Origin: F22 sp963668535
Lineage (GTDB): Bacteria > Bacteroidota > Bacteroidia > Bacteroidales > Bacteroidaceae
Direction of reading: 5' to 3'
Assembly (NCBI GenBank): GCA_963668535.1
Contig: OY764867.1
Span: 2,746,854 to 2,810,853, forward strand
DNA: 64,000 nucleotides
Shown here: positions 1-8,581 of the stretch, piece by piece
Layout: each line of letters begins with the position of its first letter
Numbering within the stretch: position 1 is the stretch's first letter
Translations under genes and position numbers: made by a program
Notes under the pieces: model-generated
What the model was told of the DNA's origin: nothing
What the model saw: only the letters and a program-made list of their open reading frames with translations
Databases searched by the model: none

Positions 1-187
1 CTGTCTGGTTGTTACCTTCGTAGTCCAATAAGCGGATGGATTCATATTCTTCAAAAAGGAGCATGATATGCTCTTGCATCCGACCGCTGTGGTGCCCGCC
101 GCGATGTCTTCTTGGGCCACAAGGTCTAAAGCCCGACACCGTAGGGGCACCAGCTATTTTGCGTATCTTTTGGGGTCTTCCTACCAT
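1..187 (-). CDS. DUF134 family protein, 5' part only
   Basis: The reverse strand reads an ATG at 187 and stays open to the window edge (62 codons). It starts MVGRPQKIRKI and contains MLLFEEYESIRLLDYEGNNQ. The R/P-rich start followed by a 'EEYEAIRL.D.EG..Q' block is the signature of the DUF134 family, small proteins with a sigma-factor-like helix-turn-helix. The middle is rich in Gly, Arg and His (GPRRHRGGHHSGR). DUF134 proteins are often found with NifX/NifB-type iron-molybdenum-cofactor domains, but that part would lie outside the window. The family function is not established; DNA binding is inferred from the fold. A TAACTTTG box sits just upstream, and the cupin gene is divergent. Confidence 0.75.
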   Translation of the reverse strand, partial: MVGRPQKIRKIAGAPTVSGFRPCGPRRHRGGHHSGRMQEHIMLLFEEYESIRLLDYEGNNQT

Positions 188-207
188 AGTTTTCTTCTTT
201 TATGATG

Positions 208-215
208 CAAAGTTA
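208..215 (-). promoter_or_regulatory. Promoter -7 box, DUF134 gene
   Basis: The reverse strand has TAACTTTG (Bacteroidetes TAnnTTTG), with a TTTG at 238-235 spaced 19 bp upstream. It lies about 20 bp before the DUF134 ATG. Confidence 0.6.
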
Positions 216-281
216 TGAACTATTGTTCAATATTCAAAACGAAATAGAAGAAAAAAACATAGGGGTCTTTTCATTTTTATG

Positions 282-289
282 TATCTTTG
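282..289 (+). promoter_or_regulatory. Promoter -7 box, cupin gene
   Basis: TATCTTTG, a perfect TAnnTTTG box, 46 bp before the cupin ATG and divergent from the DUF134 promoter. Confidence 0.6.
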
Positions 290-335
290 CACTAATAAAG
301 AGTGGTTAAACATGTAGATACATAATAAAAGACTA

Positions 336-671
336 ATGATGATACATAGAAATATTGGAGATATAGATGCCGTGCCTACTTCGCACGGAGCAGGCATGAA
401 GAAGGTGCTTATAGCTAAGCACGAGACTCCCTCGAATATTACGCAGATAGCCTATACAACTGTAGATAAGGGAGAGCATATCCTAGGCCATACCCATACG
501 GATATGGAGGAACACTTTTTTATTGAGAAAGGAAGTGGATGTATCGTACTGAATGGGGTAGAGTATCCCATGCATGATGGAGATTATTTTTATGTTCCTG
601 CTGGAATGAAGCACGAACTATGCATTGGGGATACTCCAGTAAAAATGATGACGATAGGGGTATTGGTCTAA
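336..671 (+). CDS. Single-domain cupin protein
   Basis: A 111-residue protein that is essentially one cupin_2 barrel. The first cupin motif is visible as GEHILGHTHTDMEEHFFIEKG (residues ~46-66), with the HxH...E set that binds a divalent metal. The second motif is around DGDYFYVPAGMKHELC, with the conserved PAGxxH. Such stand-alone cupins include isomerases, dioxygenases and sugar-binding regulators, so the substrate cannot be told from the sequence. The gene is preceded by its own TATCTTTG promoter and followed, convergently, by the RimJ/RimL-type acetyltransferase with only ~16 bp between the ends. The start could be the first or second of two adjacent ATG codons. Confidence 0.85.
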   Translation: MMIHRNIGDIDAVPTSHGAGMKKVLIAKHETPSNITQIAYTTVDKGEHILGHTHTDMEEHFFIEKGSGCIVLNGVEYPMHDGDYFYVPAGMKHELCIGDTPVKMMTIGVLV

Positions 672-687
672 AAAGTATGTGGTAGAA

Positions 688-1236
688 TTAATGATTTTCT
701 TCTATATCTGAATAGAGTAGACTATATATTTCTAAATCGATAAAACGGTCGTTGGGATAGTATTCCGCTTCTCGTGCTACACCTTCGAAGGTAAAGCCGA
801 GACGTTTGGGGATGGCAGCGCTAGGATGGTTGCCTACACCACAACGTATCTGCACGCGATTAAGATGAAGATCCTCGAAGGCGTATTCGCATAATCTCTT
901 GGTAGAACGAGTTACAATGCCTTGTCCCTGACAAGCCGATGAAAGCCAATAGCCGATTTCGGTTTTGAGGTTGATAGGATCGGTATCCCTGAAACCAATT
1001 AGCCCAATAATCTGTTGTCCCATACGGATGGTAAAAGTGGGTTCTGGTTCACCGTCTGATGGATAGAGCGTAGCTTGGATAAAATCTTTGGTATCTTGAC
1101 TCGTCACCGTAAATGGTACAAAGGGAAGCCATTCTTGAAGGTACTCTCTTTGGGTATCTATGATATTGAAAATGGCTTCAGCATCTTCGATGTGTAGTGC
1201 ACGTAGTGTGATGTTGTCTGTAATTTGAAAATACAT
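688..1236 (-). CDS. GNAT acetyltransferase, RimJ/RimL type
   Basis: A 182-residue GCN5-related N-acetyltransferase. The start LRALHIEDAEAIFNII, the central strand pair IIGLIGFRDTDP and the acetyl-CoA-binding segment IGYWLSSACQGQGIVTRS are the layout of the RimJ/RimL (ribosomal protein N-terminal acetyltransferase) group. The end has NHPSAAIPKRLGFTFEGVAREAEY, the usual 'N..S..v..klGF..EG..R' motif. Members acetylate the N-terminus of ribosomal proteins or other amines from acetyl-CoA; the substrate here is not known. It is monocistronic, with a TACATTTG box on its upstream side. The glycine pattern Q/R-x-x-G-x-G/A is present as QGQG. Confidence 0.85.
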   Translation of the reverse strand: MYFQITDNITLRALHIEDAEAIFNIIDTQREYLQEWLPFVPFTVTSQDTKDFIQATLYPSDGEPEPTFTIRMGQQIIGLIGFRDTDPINLKTEIGYWLSSACQGQGIVTRSTKRLCEYAFEDLHLNRVQIRCGVGNHPSAAIPKRLGFTFEGVAREAEYYPNDRFIDLEIYSLLYSDIEENH

Positions 1237-1283
1237 ATTGATTGTTTTTTATGAGATAATCTTTTTACGGGAATAAGTTACAA

Positions 1284-1291
1284 CAAATGTA
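1284..1291 (-). promoter_or_regulatory. Promoter -7 box, acetyltransferase gene
   Basis: The reverse strand has TACATTTG, 47 bp before the acetyltransferase ATG. No convincing -33 element was seen. Confidence 0.45.
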
Positions 1292-1334
1292 GTGAATTTA
1301 TTGAAAAATGTTTTTTGCTTCCCTGTTTTTATTT

Positions 1335-1342
1335 TACTTTTG
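1335..1342 (+). promoter_or_regulatory. Promoter -7 box, metal-uptake pair
   Basis: TACTTTTG with an upstream TTTG at 1314-1317, spacer 17 bp. It drives the small Cys/His protein and probably the TonB-dependent receptor behind it. Confidence 0.55.
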
Positions 1343-1370
1343 TCCCGAAGTTTTTCAAAGATGACTTTTA

Positions 1371-1796
1371 GTGTCGGATAAATCAGTGAAGTACAGAACC
1401 TCTATGTGGACAGCTTTCACACATCATAAACAACGCACGGCATGGTGTTTTATATACATCATGTTGGCTATGTGTGTGTCTAAAGGGTTGCACTTTCATG
1501 AGGGGAATCATCTTCAACATACGCTTCATATTGAGCACGTTGATACGAAATATACGACACAGCATATTTTTCAATCGGCTGAAGAACATGCTGCTCATAA
1601 GGCGGTATTAGATCATACCTGTGAGATATGTAGTCAGTTGATCATTCTATTACAGACTCCTATTCAAGGGGTTTATTGGATCTCTCAAACACCTCTGCTC
1701 GAGAGAGTCTTATTTAATCCATTATTCATTTTTCTTAAAGCCGTAAATACGTTTACGGTGAGGGGACCTCCGTGTTGTACTGAATACTCTTTTTGA
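1371..1796 (+). CDS. Small Cys/His-rich membrane protein (DUF2946-like)
   Basis: A 141-residue protein if the GTG at 1371 is used, 130 residues if the ATG at 1404 is used; both lie downstream of the promoter. One hydrophobic segment (AWCFIYIMLAMCVSK) near the N-terminus acts as a signal or anchor. After it come many histidines (HFHEGNHLQHTLHIEH), then HTCEICSQL, and the protein ends VRGPPCCTEYSF. A hydrophobic segment with a C..C pair and a terminal R(G/A)PP is the pattern of DUF2946-like small proteins found beside copper or other metal genes; I assign it only by that resemblance. It sits 114 bp ahead of a TonB-dependent receptor with no promoter or terminator between them, so the two probably form a metal-uptake operon. 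A periplasmic metal-binding role is inference. Confidence 0.6.
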   Translation: MSDKSVKYRTSMWTAFTHHKQRTAWCFIYIMLAMCVSKGLHFHEGNHLQHTLHIEHVDTKYTTQHIFQSAEEHAAHKAVLDHTCEICSQLIILLQTPIQGVYWISQTPLLERVLFNPLFIFLKAVNTFTVRGPPCCTEYSF

Positions 1797-1910
1797 GTTC
1801 CTTTTTACTATACGATCACCTTATAGGATGCCTTCACGAGTGTTTTGACTTATGAAGACATGGCTGGTGTATGCGTATGAAATATAAAATAATTAATTCA
1901 GTACAAACAG

Positions 1911-4163
1911 ATGAAAAGAATCTATTTAATGCTGTTTATGGGCATCTTATGTGGTGCACTATATGCAGCTACTCCAATATCGCAAAATGCGAATAAACTA
2001 GCTACAATTACTGGACATATCACAGACTCTAAGGGAATGGCATTGATTGGAGCTACCGTATATATCCCAGAGTTACAACGTGGTACAACAACTGATGTTC
2101 ACGGACAATACACGTTGAAGAAGTTGCCCATGGGGCGAAACCTACATGTACGTTACGCTTATGTAGGATATGAAACGCTGATCAAACAAGGACGCCTTAC
2201 TCAGGAGGTAGTGACTTGGGATATTACTTTACATTCGTCGGTGATTCAGACCGAGGACGTAGTAATCACTGGAGGATACATCACTTCGCAACACGAAAAT
2301 GCGGTAAAGATTGATATTGTGCGCCCAGATGATTTGCAGTCTACTCCCAACTTGACACAAGCTTTGGCTCAAGTGCCTGGTGTGGATATTATTTCGAAAG
2401 GAAATGGCCCTGCTAAACCTGTGATTCATGGATTATGGGGAAATAATATCATGGTGCTTCAAGATGGCATCAAGGTAGAGAACTACCAGTTTAGTGAAAA
2501 TCACCCAATGAGTGTGGATAATACAAATCTAGGTCATGTAGAGGTCATTAAAGGTCCGGCGTCTTTATTGTATGGTTCGGATGCAATCGGTGGGGTTATT
2601 AATTTTGTGGCTGCACCTCTAGCTCCTGTTGGAACAGTACAAGGCAGAGTGACTGCACAGGCCTTTAGTGCAACGAAAGGGTGGAATACTTTGGCGGAAA
2701 TCAATACGACACAAGGAAATGTCTCTGGTGGATTGAGTGTGAAGCGTAATCAGCATGAAGATTATCGCCAGGGAAATGGTAAGGATGCTAAAAATACGCG
2801 TTTCAACCAGTTGAATATGAAGGGTTATCTTTCCTATGCATTGCCTATTGGGATCTTTAAATTGACTGCGGAGCAGTATGATCAACAGTTGGGCATGTGT
2901 GTCGGTGCGGCCCAAAAGTTGGTAACATACAATAGTCACCATAACGATGTGTGGTATCAAGATCTTCGTAGACGTGTGGTAACGAGTCAAAACACATTGT
3001 ATTTGGGACGTGTAAAATGGAATGTCAAAGGGGCGTTTCAAGAATCGAATCGTCAATTGCAAACAAATGGGGTCAATCCGGAAATTGAGATGAAGCTTAG
3101 AACATATACTCTCGATTCAAAATGGAATGTGCCTGTATGCGATCAATCTAGTTTTATATTTGGTGCGCAAGGTATGTGGCAAAATAATAAGAATCTTCAT
3201 GATAGAAATACAACCTTATTGCCCAATGCAGATATTAACAGCTTTGGGCTTGTAGGATTGTATCAAACAAAGATGGGGGCTCGTTGGAATATGCAAGGAG
3301 GATTGCGTTATGATTGGTATCACGTGGATACTGAGGCGGTGGGCCAAGCTAATGATGCGGCATATAGACCAGCGTTGAACAGACGATACCATAATCTATC
3401 TGGTGATATTAGTGCCAACTATCGTCCTGATGAGCATTGGACATTGCGCTTGAATGTGGCACGTGCCTTCAGAGTTCCGAATCTAAGTGAATTGACTTCG
3501 AATGGTAGTCACGGCGCACGTATCGAATTGGGGAATGCTGATTTGGAAACACAAGATGCAACAAATGTTGATGTGAGTGCACACTATCATTCACGATTGG
3601 TTACTTTTGATGTGGCAGCTTTTTATAATAATATCAAGCACTACATTTATGTGCAATCTACGGGTAACTTCAGTGAATCGGGAAGTCCCATCTATCAATA
3701 TCAACAAAATGATGCACGATTGTATGGTGGCGAAGCTGGATTGCATGTGCACCCTAGCATGATTCCTTGGTTGCACGTTAAATCGACTTATTCCTATGTT
3801 GTGGGTAAACAAAAGGGTGGGGAATATTTGCCATTTATTCCTGCACAAAAGATACGTAGTGAAGTGCGAGCTGACCTGCCATCAACTGGATTTTTCAAGA
3901 ACAATCAGATCAGTATCAATAACCTAGCTGCTTTGCGCCAAGACAAACCAAATGTATTTGAAACAGAAACTCCAGGGTATGCGATTTGGGGGATGAAGGC
4001 ATCAACTAAAATGCATATAGAGAGACAACCGATTGAGCTTAGTCTTTCTGCAGATAATCTGCTAGATAAGACTTATTTCGATCATCTCTCTACATTGAAG
4101 CCTATGAATATTTATAATCCTGGCCGTTCGGTCATGCTAAGTATTACGGTGCCTTTTGAATAA
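1911..4163 (+). CDS. TonB-dependent outer-membrane receptor (probable metal)
   Basis: A 750-residue TonB-dependent transporter. Signal peptide ~1-20 (LMLFMGILCGALYAA), then a carboxypeptidase-regulatory-like beta-sandwich (~30-115, ITGHITDSKGMALIGATV), then a plug (~125-240) with PNLTQALAQVPGVDI and VEVIKGPASLLYGSDAIGG, then a beta-barrel ending in an aromatic residue region (SVMLSITVPFE). The plug segment VIHGLWGNNIMVLQDG with NYQFSENHPMSVD resembles receptors of the ZnuD/metal group more than siderophore receptors, and the partner gene in front is Cys/His-rich. There is no SusD neighbour, so this is not a glycan-uptake pair. Its last 20 bp overlap the tail of the convergent esterase gene, so there is no terminator between them. 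Confidence 0.88.
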   Translation: MKRIYLMLFMGILCGALYAATPISQNANKLATITGHITDSKGMALIGATVYIPELQRGTTTDVHGQYTLKKLPMGRNLHVRYAYVGYETLIKQGRLTQEVVTWDITLHSSVIQTEDVVITGGYITSQHENAVKIDIVRPDDLQSTPNLTQALAQVPGVDIISKGNGPAKPVIHGLWGNNIMVLQDGIKVENYQFSENHPMSVDNTNLGHVEVIKGPASLLYGSDAIGGVINFVAAPLAPVGTVQGRVTAQAFSATKGWNTLAEINTTQGNVSGGLSVKRNQHEDYRQGNGKDAKNTRFNQLNMKGYLSYALPIGIFKLTAEQYDQQLGMCVGAAQKLVTYNSHHNDVWYQDLRRRVVTSQNTLYLGRVKWNVKGAFQESNRQLQTNGVNPEIEMKLRTYTLDSKWNVPVCDQSSFIFGAQGMWQNNKNLHDRNTTLLPNADINSFGLVGLYQTKMGARWNMQGGLRYDWYHVDTEAVGQANDAAYRPALNRRYHNLSGDISANYRPDEHWTLRLNVARAFRVPNLSELTSNGSHGARIELGNADLETQDATNVDVSAHYHSRLVTFDVAAFYNNIKHYIYVQSTGNFSESGSPIYQYQQNDARLYGGEAGLHVHPSMIPWLHVKSTYSYVVGKQKGGEYLPFIPAQKIRSEVRADLPSTGFFKNNQISINNLAALRQDKPNVFETETPGYAIWGMKASTKMHIERQPIELSLSADNLLDKTYFDHLSTLKPMNIYNPGRSVMLSITVPFE

Positions 4164-5496
4164 AGGCTTGGATCCACTTCTCGAAAGCTTCAACAAGGTC
4201 TTTATGATAAGTGAAGCTTTCGCGGAAGCCCCAACCATGACCACCTGTGGGGAAGTGGTGAATCTCTGATGATACACCGTGAGCTTGTAGCGCTTTATCG
4301 TAATTGATGCTATTTATTGGTGGCACGAGGTCGTCGTCATCTGAATAGAAGATGAGTGCGGGTGGAGTGTCTTGGGTTACTTGCTTCTCATTACTGTATT
4401 GGTCAACAAGTGCTGAACTTGGGTGAGTGCCTAATAGATTGATACGAGATCCTTGGTGGGTCATATCGCCCATAGTGATGACGGGATATAAGAGGACCTG
4501 AAAATCAGGGCGAGTCATATCGGTATAATGTGTGGCTAGTGTCGAGGCTAAATGGCCTCCTGCACTGGCGCCCATTATACCGATTTTTTTGGAGTCTATT
4601 CCCCATGCCTTTGCGTGGGTACGCATGTAGCGGATGGCAGCGTGTCCATCTCCTATTGGTACCTCCCTGTTGCCTTCGGGTAGGCGATAATCGAGCACGG
4701 CGTAGGTAATACCTTGCTTATTCATCCAAGCGCCCATATCCAGCCCCTCGTGCATCATTGCCAAACCAAAATAGCCTCCTCCTGGACACATGATAAGTGC
4801 GATGTCTTTGGGGTGTTTGGGATGAAAGATATATAGGCGTGGGGTGCGTACACGTGACTTGAACCCATCTTTGGAACAGCTTTCTTGGTACACAAGAGTT
4901 TGTGCGACGGTGCGAGGAAGATCTACTATATCAATATGGCTAGTATATTGGTTTCGAAAGGCGGTAGCGATAGATTCTTCTTGAGGATACATGGACAATA
5001 TCCATGCTTTCCCTATGGTATGTACCTCGGTAGCAGTACATATATAGTCGTGATGTCCACCTAAAAAATCGGGTGATACGGTTGGACCGAAAGCCAATAA
5101 TTCGTGCTCTCCTTTACCGACGGCGAACTGTATCCCCTGCTTATTACTAGCTATCTGTATGTAGAAGGGGTACTTCGCACCCTTTTTGACGGCAAGAGTA
5201 TCTATATGCATCTGTTTATCGTCTTGTAGATGATGTTGAAGAAGTAGAAGATGTGTCCCTTTTTTGATGCATTCTATTCGGGTATTGTCTTGCCCAGTAA
5301 GCGCTATACCAATAACGGGTGGATTGATCTTTGGAGCTGGCAATAAAGCTTGCACAAAATAGTATGGATAGGACATGACAATTTTTGTGTGAGATGGTAA
5401 TTGATTCGTTGAGTTTGATGCTTCAACTTTGTTCGGGCAAAGTAAACTGCCTAAGATGGCCAAACCCAAGAGGGCGACACGTACGGGTGTTTTCAT
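4144..5496 (-). CDS. Secreted alpha/beta-hydrolase (acetyl-esterase-like)
   Basis: A 450-residue protein with a signal peptide (~1-26, VALLGLAILGSLLCPNKVEA). The C-terminal ~250 residues form an alpha/beta-hydrolase of the BD-FAE/acetylxylan-esterase type: oxyanion segment MCPGGGYFGLAM, nucleophile elbow GIMGASAGGH, acid in the YSDDDDLVPP stretch, and catalytic His in GGHGWGF. About 170 residues between the signal and the hydrolase domain (starting TKIVMSYPYYFVQALLPAP) do not match a family I recognise; they look beta-rich and could be a binding or carbohydrate-facing domain. It would act in the periplasm or outside, removing acyl groups from glycans; the substrate is unknown. A TACTTTTG promoter lies upstream. 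The 3' end overlaps the receptor gene by 20 bp. Confidence 0.85.
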   Translation of the reverse strand: MKTPVRVALLGLAILGSLLCPNKVEASNSTNQLPSHTKIVMSYPYYFVQALLPAPKINPPVIGIALTGQDNTRIECIKKGTHLLLLQHHLQDDKQMHIDTLAVKKGAKYPFYIQIASNKQGIQFAVGKGEHELLAFGPTVSPDFLGGHHDYICTATEVHTIGKAWILSMYPQEESIATAFRNQYTSHIDIVDLPRTVAQTLVYQESCSKDGFKSRVRTPRLYIFHPKHPKDIALIMCPGGGYFGLAMMHEGLDMGAWMNKQGITYAVLDYRLPEGNREVPIGDGHAAIRYMRTHAKAWGIDSKKIGIMGASAGGHLASTLATHYTDMTRPDFQVLLYPVITMGDMTHQGSRINLLGTHPSSALVDQYSNEKQVTQDTPPALIFYSDDDDLVPPINSINYDKALQAHGVSSEIHHFPTGGHGWGFRESFTYHKDLVEAFEKWIQAFIQKAP

Positions 5497-5520
5497 ATAA
5501 TATTTTATTGGTTATGTGTA

Positions 5521-5528
5521 CAAAAGTA
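5521..5528 (-). promoter_or_regulatory. Promoter -7 box, esterase gene
   Basis: The reverse strand has TACTTTTG, 25 bp before the esterase ATG, with a TTG 18 bp upstream of the box. Confidence 0.55.
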
Positions 5529-5593
5529 CAATTATCTGGTGAATAGCAAGGGCTTGTATGTCGTGAATATGGGATATATTTGTCTAGAAAATA

Positions 5594-5632
5594 AAAAACA
5601 GCATGTTTTCAATAATGAAACATGCTGTTTTT
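5594..5632 (-). terminator. Rho-independent terminator after trmD
   Basis: A perfect stem of about 14 bp (AAAACAGCATGTTT with its complement) and a short loop. On the reverse strand it is followed by TTTTTTATTTT, so it ends trmD transcription. Confidence 0.8.
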
Positions 5633-5652
5633 ATATGGTTGATTGTATCTTG

Positions 5653-6339
5653 TTATTTCTTTTTGTCTTTTAATAAGTCTGGACGTAATCTCTTGGTACG
5701 TTCTAAAGATTGTTGAATTTCCCATTCTTTAATTTTGGCTTCATGGCCAGATAGTAGAATAGGGGGAACTTCCCATCCTTTGTAGTTGGCCGGACGGGTA
5801 TAGACGGGTGCAGCCAATAAATTGTCTTGGAAGCTGTCGTTAAAAGCTGATTGTTCGTCTCCAATGACGCCAGGAATCAATCGAACGACGGCATCTGCCA
5901 TAACAGCTGCGGCTAGTTCACCCCCTGTGAGGACGTAGTCGCCGATGCTGATCTCTCGAGTAATCAAGTGTTCTCGGATGCGGTAGTCGATGCCCTTGAA
6001 GTGTCCACATAGGATGATGACATTATTCAACAAAGACATGCTATTCGCAATAGGCTGATCAAACTGTTCTCCATCAGGTGAAGTGAAGATAATCTCATCA
6101 TATTCACGTTCGGATTTTAGTTTTTCGATGCAGCGTTCTATTGGCTCGATCTTCATAACCATACCTGCAAAACCACCATAAGGGTAATCGTCTACGCGTT
6201 TGTAGTTGTCGTAGGCATAATCACGCAAGTTGTGGATATGTATTTCGGCCAAACCACGATCTTGCGCGCGCTTCATGATGGAACAGTTTAAAAAGCCCTC
6301 AAACATATCGGGCAAAACGGTGATAATATCTATACGCAT
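5653..6339 (-). CDS. trmD: tRNA (guanine-37-N1)-methyltransferase
   Basis: A 228-residue SPOUT methyltransferase. It starts MRIDIITVLPDMFEGFL, has the trefoil-knot S-adenosylmethionine loop LCGHFKGIDYRI and SIGDYVLTGGELAA, and the C-terminal NYKGWEVPPILLSGHEAKI that contacts tRNA. TrmD adds m1G37 next to the anticodon of tRNAs reading CCN, CUN and CGG codons and so prevents +1 frameshifting; it is essential in most bacteria. The length is normal. In many bacteria trmD lies with rpsP, rimM and rplS, but here it stands alone with its own TACTTTTG promoter and terminator, divergent from ligA. Confidence 0.97.
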   Translation of the reverse strand: MRIDIITVLPDMFEGFLNCSIMKRAQDRGLAEIHIHNLRDYAYDNYKRVDDYPYGGFAGMVMKIEPIERCIEKLKSEREYDEIIFTSPDGEQFDQPIANSMSLLNNVIILCGHFKGIDYRIREHLITREISIGDYVLTGGELAAAVMADAVVRLIPGVIGDEQSAFNDSFQDNLLAAPVYTRPANYKGWEVPPILLSGHEAKIKEWEIQQSLERTKRLRPDLLKDKKK

Positions 6340-6365
6340 AGGTTTTCAGTATTTTTTATAGCGCA

Positions 6366-6373
6366 CAAAAGTA
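6366..6373 (-). promoter_or_regulatory. Promoter -7 box, trmD
   Basis: The reverse strand has TACTTTTG, 27 bp before the trmD ATG. The opposing ligA box is 21 bp away. Confidence 0.6.
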
Positions 6374-6394
6374 CGAATATTCGATGAGAATGCC

Positions 6395-6402
6395 TACTTT
6401 TG
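6395..6402 (+). promoter_or_regulatory. Promoter -7 box, ligA (sets the start)
   Basis: TACTTTTG lies inside the longest ligA reading frame (which could begin at 6384). A transcript from here would begin near 6410, so the first usable ATG is at 6432. Confidence 0.6.
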
Positions 6403-6431
6403 TAGAAAATATCGATAGAAATAAACCAGCT

Positions 6432-8522
6432 ATGACGAAACCAAACTCACTTTTTCCCGATTTATTTGGGGATGTACAGCACTCTCCAGTAGAAACATCT
6501 TCTCAGGTAGATGCATCTGATGACGCCATACAACAAAAAATAGAGGATTTGCGAGAGTCCTTGCATCAACATAATTATAATTACTATGTGCTGAATGCAC
6601 CAACTTTGTCGGACCAGGAATTTGATGCCCAGCTTGCTGAGCTGACGAAACTGGAAAAAGCTCATCCTGAATATAACGATCCAAATAGCCCTACGCAACG
6701 TGTGGGGAGCGATATATCCAATAGTTTCGAGACGGTGAAGCATCGCTATCCGATGCTATCGTTGGGAAATACATATAATGAAGGAGAAGTACGTGCCTTC
6801 TTTGAACGAGCTGCAAAAGACTTAAACGAGGAGTTTGAGATATGTGCAGAATTAAAATATGATGGTACTTCTATCTCGCTTACTTACGAGCAGGGTAAGT
6901 TGGTACGTGCGGTAACTCGTGGAGATGGCACACAAGGAGATGATGTAACGAATAATGTCAAAACAATTCCAACTATTCCTTTACAATTGCCCGCGAATGC
7001 TGTCTACCCTGATGTCTTTGAGATGAGAGGGGAAATTCTGATGCCATGGGATACTTTTAATAGATTAAATGAAGAACGTGAACGCCAAGAGGAAGCTCTT
7101 TTGGCCAATCCACGTAATGCGGCAGCAGGTGCACTGAAGTTGCAGCAATCAAGTGAGGTGGCTAAACGGGGCCTTGATGCTTACTTGTATTATATACTTG
7201 GAGAGGATATTCATGAAGACGGGCACTACGAGAGTTTGAATAGAGCACATACGTGGGGCTTTAAGGTGTCGGATCATATGCGTTTATGCAAAAACATAGA
7301 CGAAGTCATGGAGTATATCCACTATTGGGATGAAGGACGCAAGTCTTTGCCTGTGGCTACAGATGGAATCGTCTTGAAAATCAATAGTCGACGTCAACAA
7401 AGAGCTTTAGGAAATACGGCTAAGAATCCTCGATGGGCGATTGCTTTTAAATTTCAAGCAGAAAAGGCATGTACTCGTCTTAATAATGTGGTGTATCAGG
7501 TAGGACGTACTGGGGCTATAACTCCAGTAGCAGAATTGGATCCAGTGCAGTTGAGTGGAACAACAGTGAAACGTGCATCGCTCCATAACGATGATATCAT
7601 TCAACAATTGGACTTGTATATCGGTGACATGGTCTACGTGGAAAAGGGAGGTGAGATTATTCCTAAAATAACTGGTGTAAATAAAGATCAACGTTTATTG
7701 GTGGGGGATAAGGTGCACTTTATAAAAAATTGCCCTGATTGTGGTACAACGCTTGTTAGAGATGAAGGCGAAGCTGCTCATTATTGTCCCAATAGTAATG
7801 GATGTCCCACGCAATTGCGTGGACGAGTGGAGCATTTTATATCCCGTAAGGCCATGAACGTAGATGGGTTAGGACCAGAGACGGTTGATTTGTTTTTTGA
7901 TCAGGGACTTATTCGCAACTGTGCAGACTTGTACACGATTACTCGAGAACAGATCTTGAAATTGGATAAGAAGAAGGATAAATCGGCTGATAATATTATT
8001 AAAGGAATAGAAGCTAGTAAGGATGTGCCTTTTGAAAGGGTATTGTTTGGACTGGGCATTCGCTTTGTTGGTGAAACAGTGGCTAAGCGTTTAGCACACG
8101 CTTTTAAAGATATGGATGCTTTGCAAGCAGCTAGCCTTGATGATTTGGTGCACGTGGATGATATCGGTGAACGCATTGCGGAAAGTGTAAGGATGTACTT
8201 TGCTGATGAACAAAACAAAGAGCTTATCGGTCGTTTACGTGAGTACGGTCTTCAGATGAAACTGAGCGAAGAGGTCTTGGCAAATCAAAGTGAGAAGCTG
8301 TTGGGTATGAGTATTGTGATCAGTGGCGTGTTTGAAAAACATTCGCGAGATGAATACAAAAATATGATTGTTCAACACGGAGGAAAAAGTGTAGGTAGTA
8401 TCAGTAAAAAAACGAGTTTTATACTAGCTGGTGCTAACATGGGACCGTCGAAACTGGAAAAAGCACAAAAATTAGGGGTAAAGATACTTGACGAGATGCA
8501 ATTTCTGGACCTAATACAGTGA
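6432..8522 (+). CDS. ligA: NAD-dependent DNA ligase
   Basis: A 696-residue NAD+-dependent ligase that seals nicks in replication and repair. After a ~30-residue leader (TKPNSLFPDLFGD) come the Ia NMN-binding domain (LRESLHQHNYNYYVLNAPTL), the adenylation domain with active-site lysine in AELKYDGTSISL (K142), DGIVLKINS and KFQAE, the OB fold, a four-cysteine zinc finger (CPDCGTTL...HYCPNSNGCP), helix-hairpin-helix repeats, and a C-terminal BRCT domain (~620-696, GMSIVISGVF). The frame is open from an ATG at 6384, but a promoter -7 box at 6395-6402 makes 6432 the likelier start. dapA follows 59 bp downstream with its own promoter. Confidence 0.95.
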   Translation: MTKPNSLFPDLFGDVQHSPVETSSQVDASDDAIQQKIEDLRESLHQHNYNYYVLNAPTLSDQEFDAQLAELTKLEKAHPEYNDPNSPTQRVGSDISNSFETVKHRYPMLSLGNTYNEGEVRAFFERAAKDLNEEFEICAELKYDGTSISLTYEQGKLVRAVTRGDGTQGDDVTNNVKTIPTIPLQLPANAVYPDVFEMRGEILMPWDTFNRLNEERERQEEALLANPRNAAAGALKLQQSSEVAKRGLDAYLYYILGEDIHEDGHYESLNRAHTWGFKVSDHMRLCKNIDEVMEYIHYWDEGRKSLPVATDGIVLKINSRRQQRALGNTAKNPRWAIAFKFQAEKACTRLNNVVYQVGRTGAITPVAELDPVQLSGTTVKRASLHNDDIIQQLDLYIGDMVYVEKGGEIIPKITGVNKDQRLLVGDKVHFIKNCPDCGTTLVRDEGEAAHYCPNSNGCPTQLRGRVEHFISRKAMNVDGLGPETVDLFFDQGLIRNCADLYTITREQILKLDKKKDKSADNIIKGIEASKDVPFERVLFGLGIRFVGETVAKRLAHAFKDMDALQAASLDDLVHVDDIGERIAESVRMYFADEQNKELIGRLREYGLQMKLSEEVLANQSEKLLGMSIVISGVFEKHSRDEYKNMIVQHGGKSVGSISKKTSFILAGANMGPSKLEKAQKLGVKILDEMQFLDLIQ

Positions 8523-8541
8523 CAAAATAAAATAGATTTAG

Positions 8542-8549
8542 TATTTTTG
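8542..8549 (+). promoter_or_regulatory. Promoter -7 box, dapA
   Basis: TATTTTTG, 32 bp before the dapA ATG, in the 59-bp gap after ligA. Confidence 0.45.
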
Positions 8550-8581
8550 CTTCCAAATTAAAGCGAATAGCGATAATAACG

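Noticed and set aside
36..218. 60-codon + strand frame at the left edge
   Set aside because: It is the mirror of the DUF134 gene on the reverse strand, which has a family signature and a promoter.
1383..1598. 71-codon reverse frame under the small Cys/His protein
   Set aside because: The forward frame has a promoter, a signal-like segment and a recognisable terminal motif; the reverse frame has none.
6384..6431. 16-residue extension of ligA
   Set aside because: The promoter -7 box (6395-6402) lies inside it.
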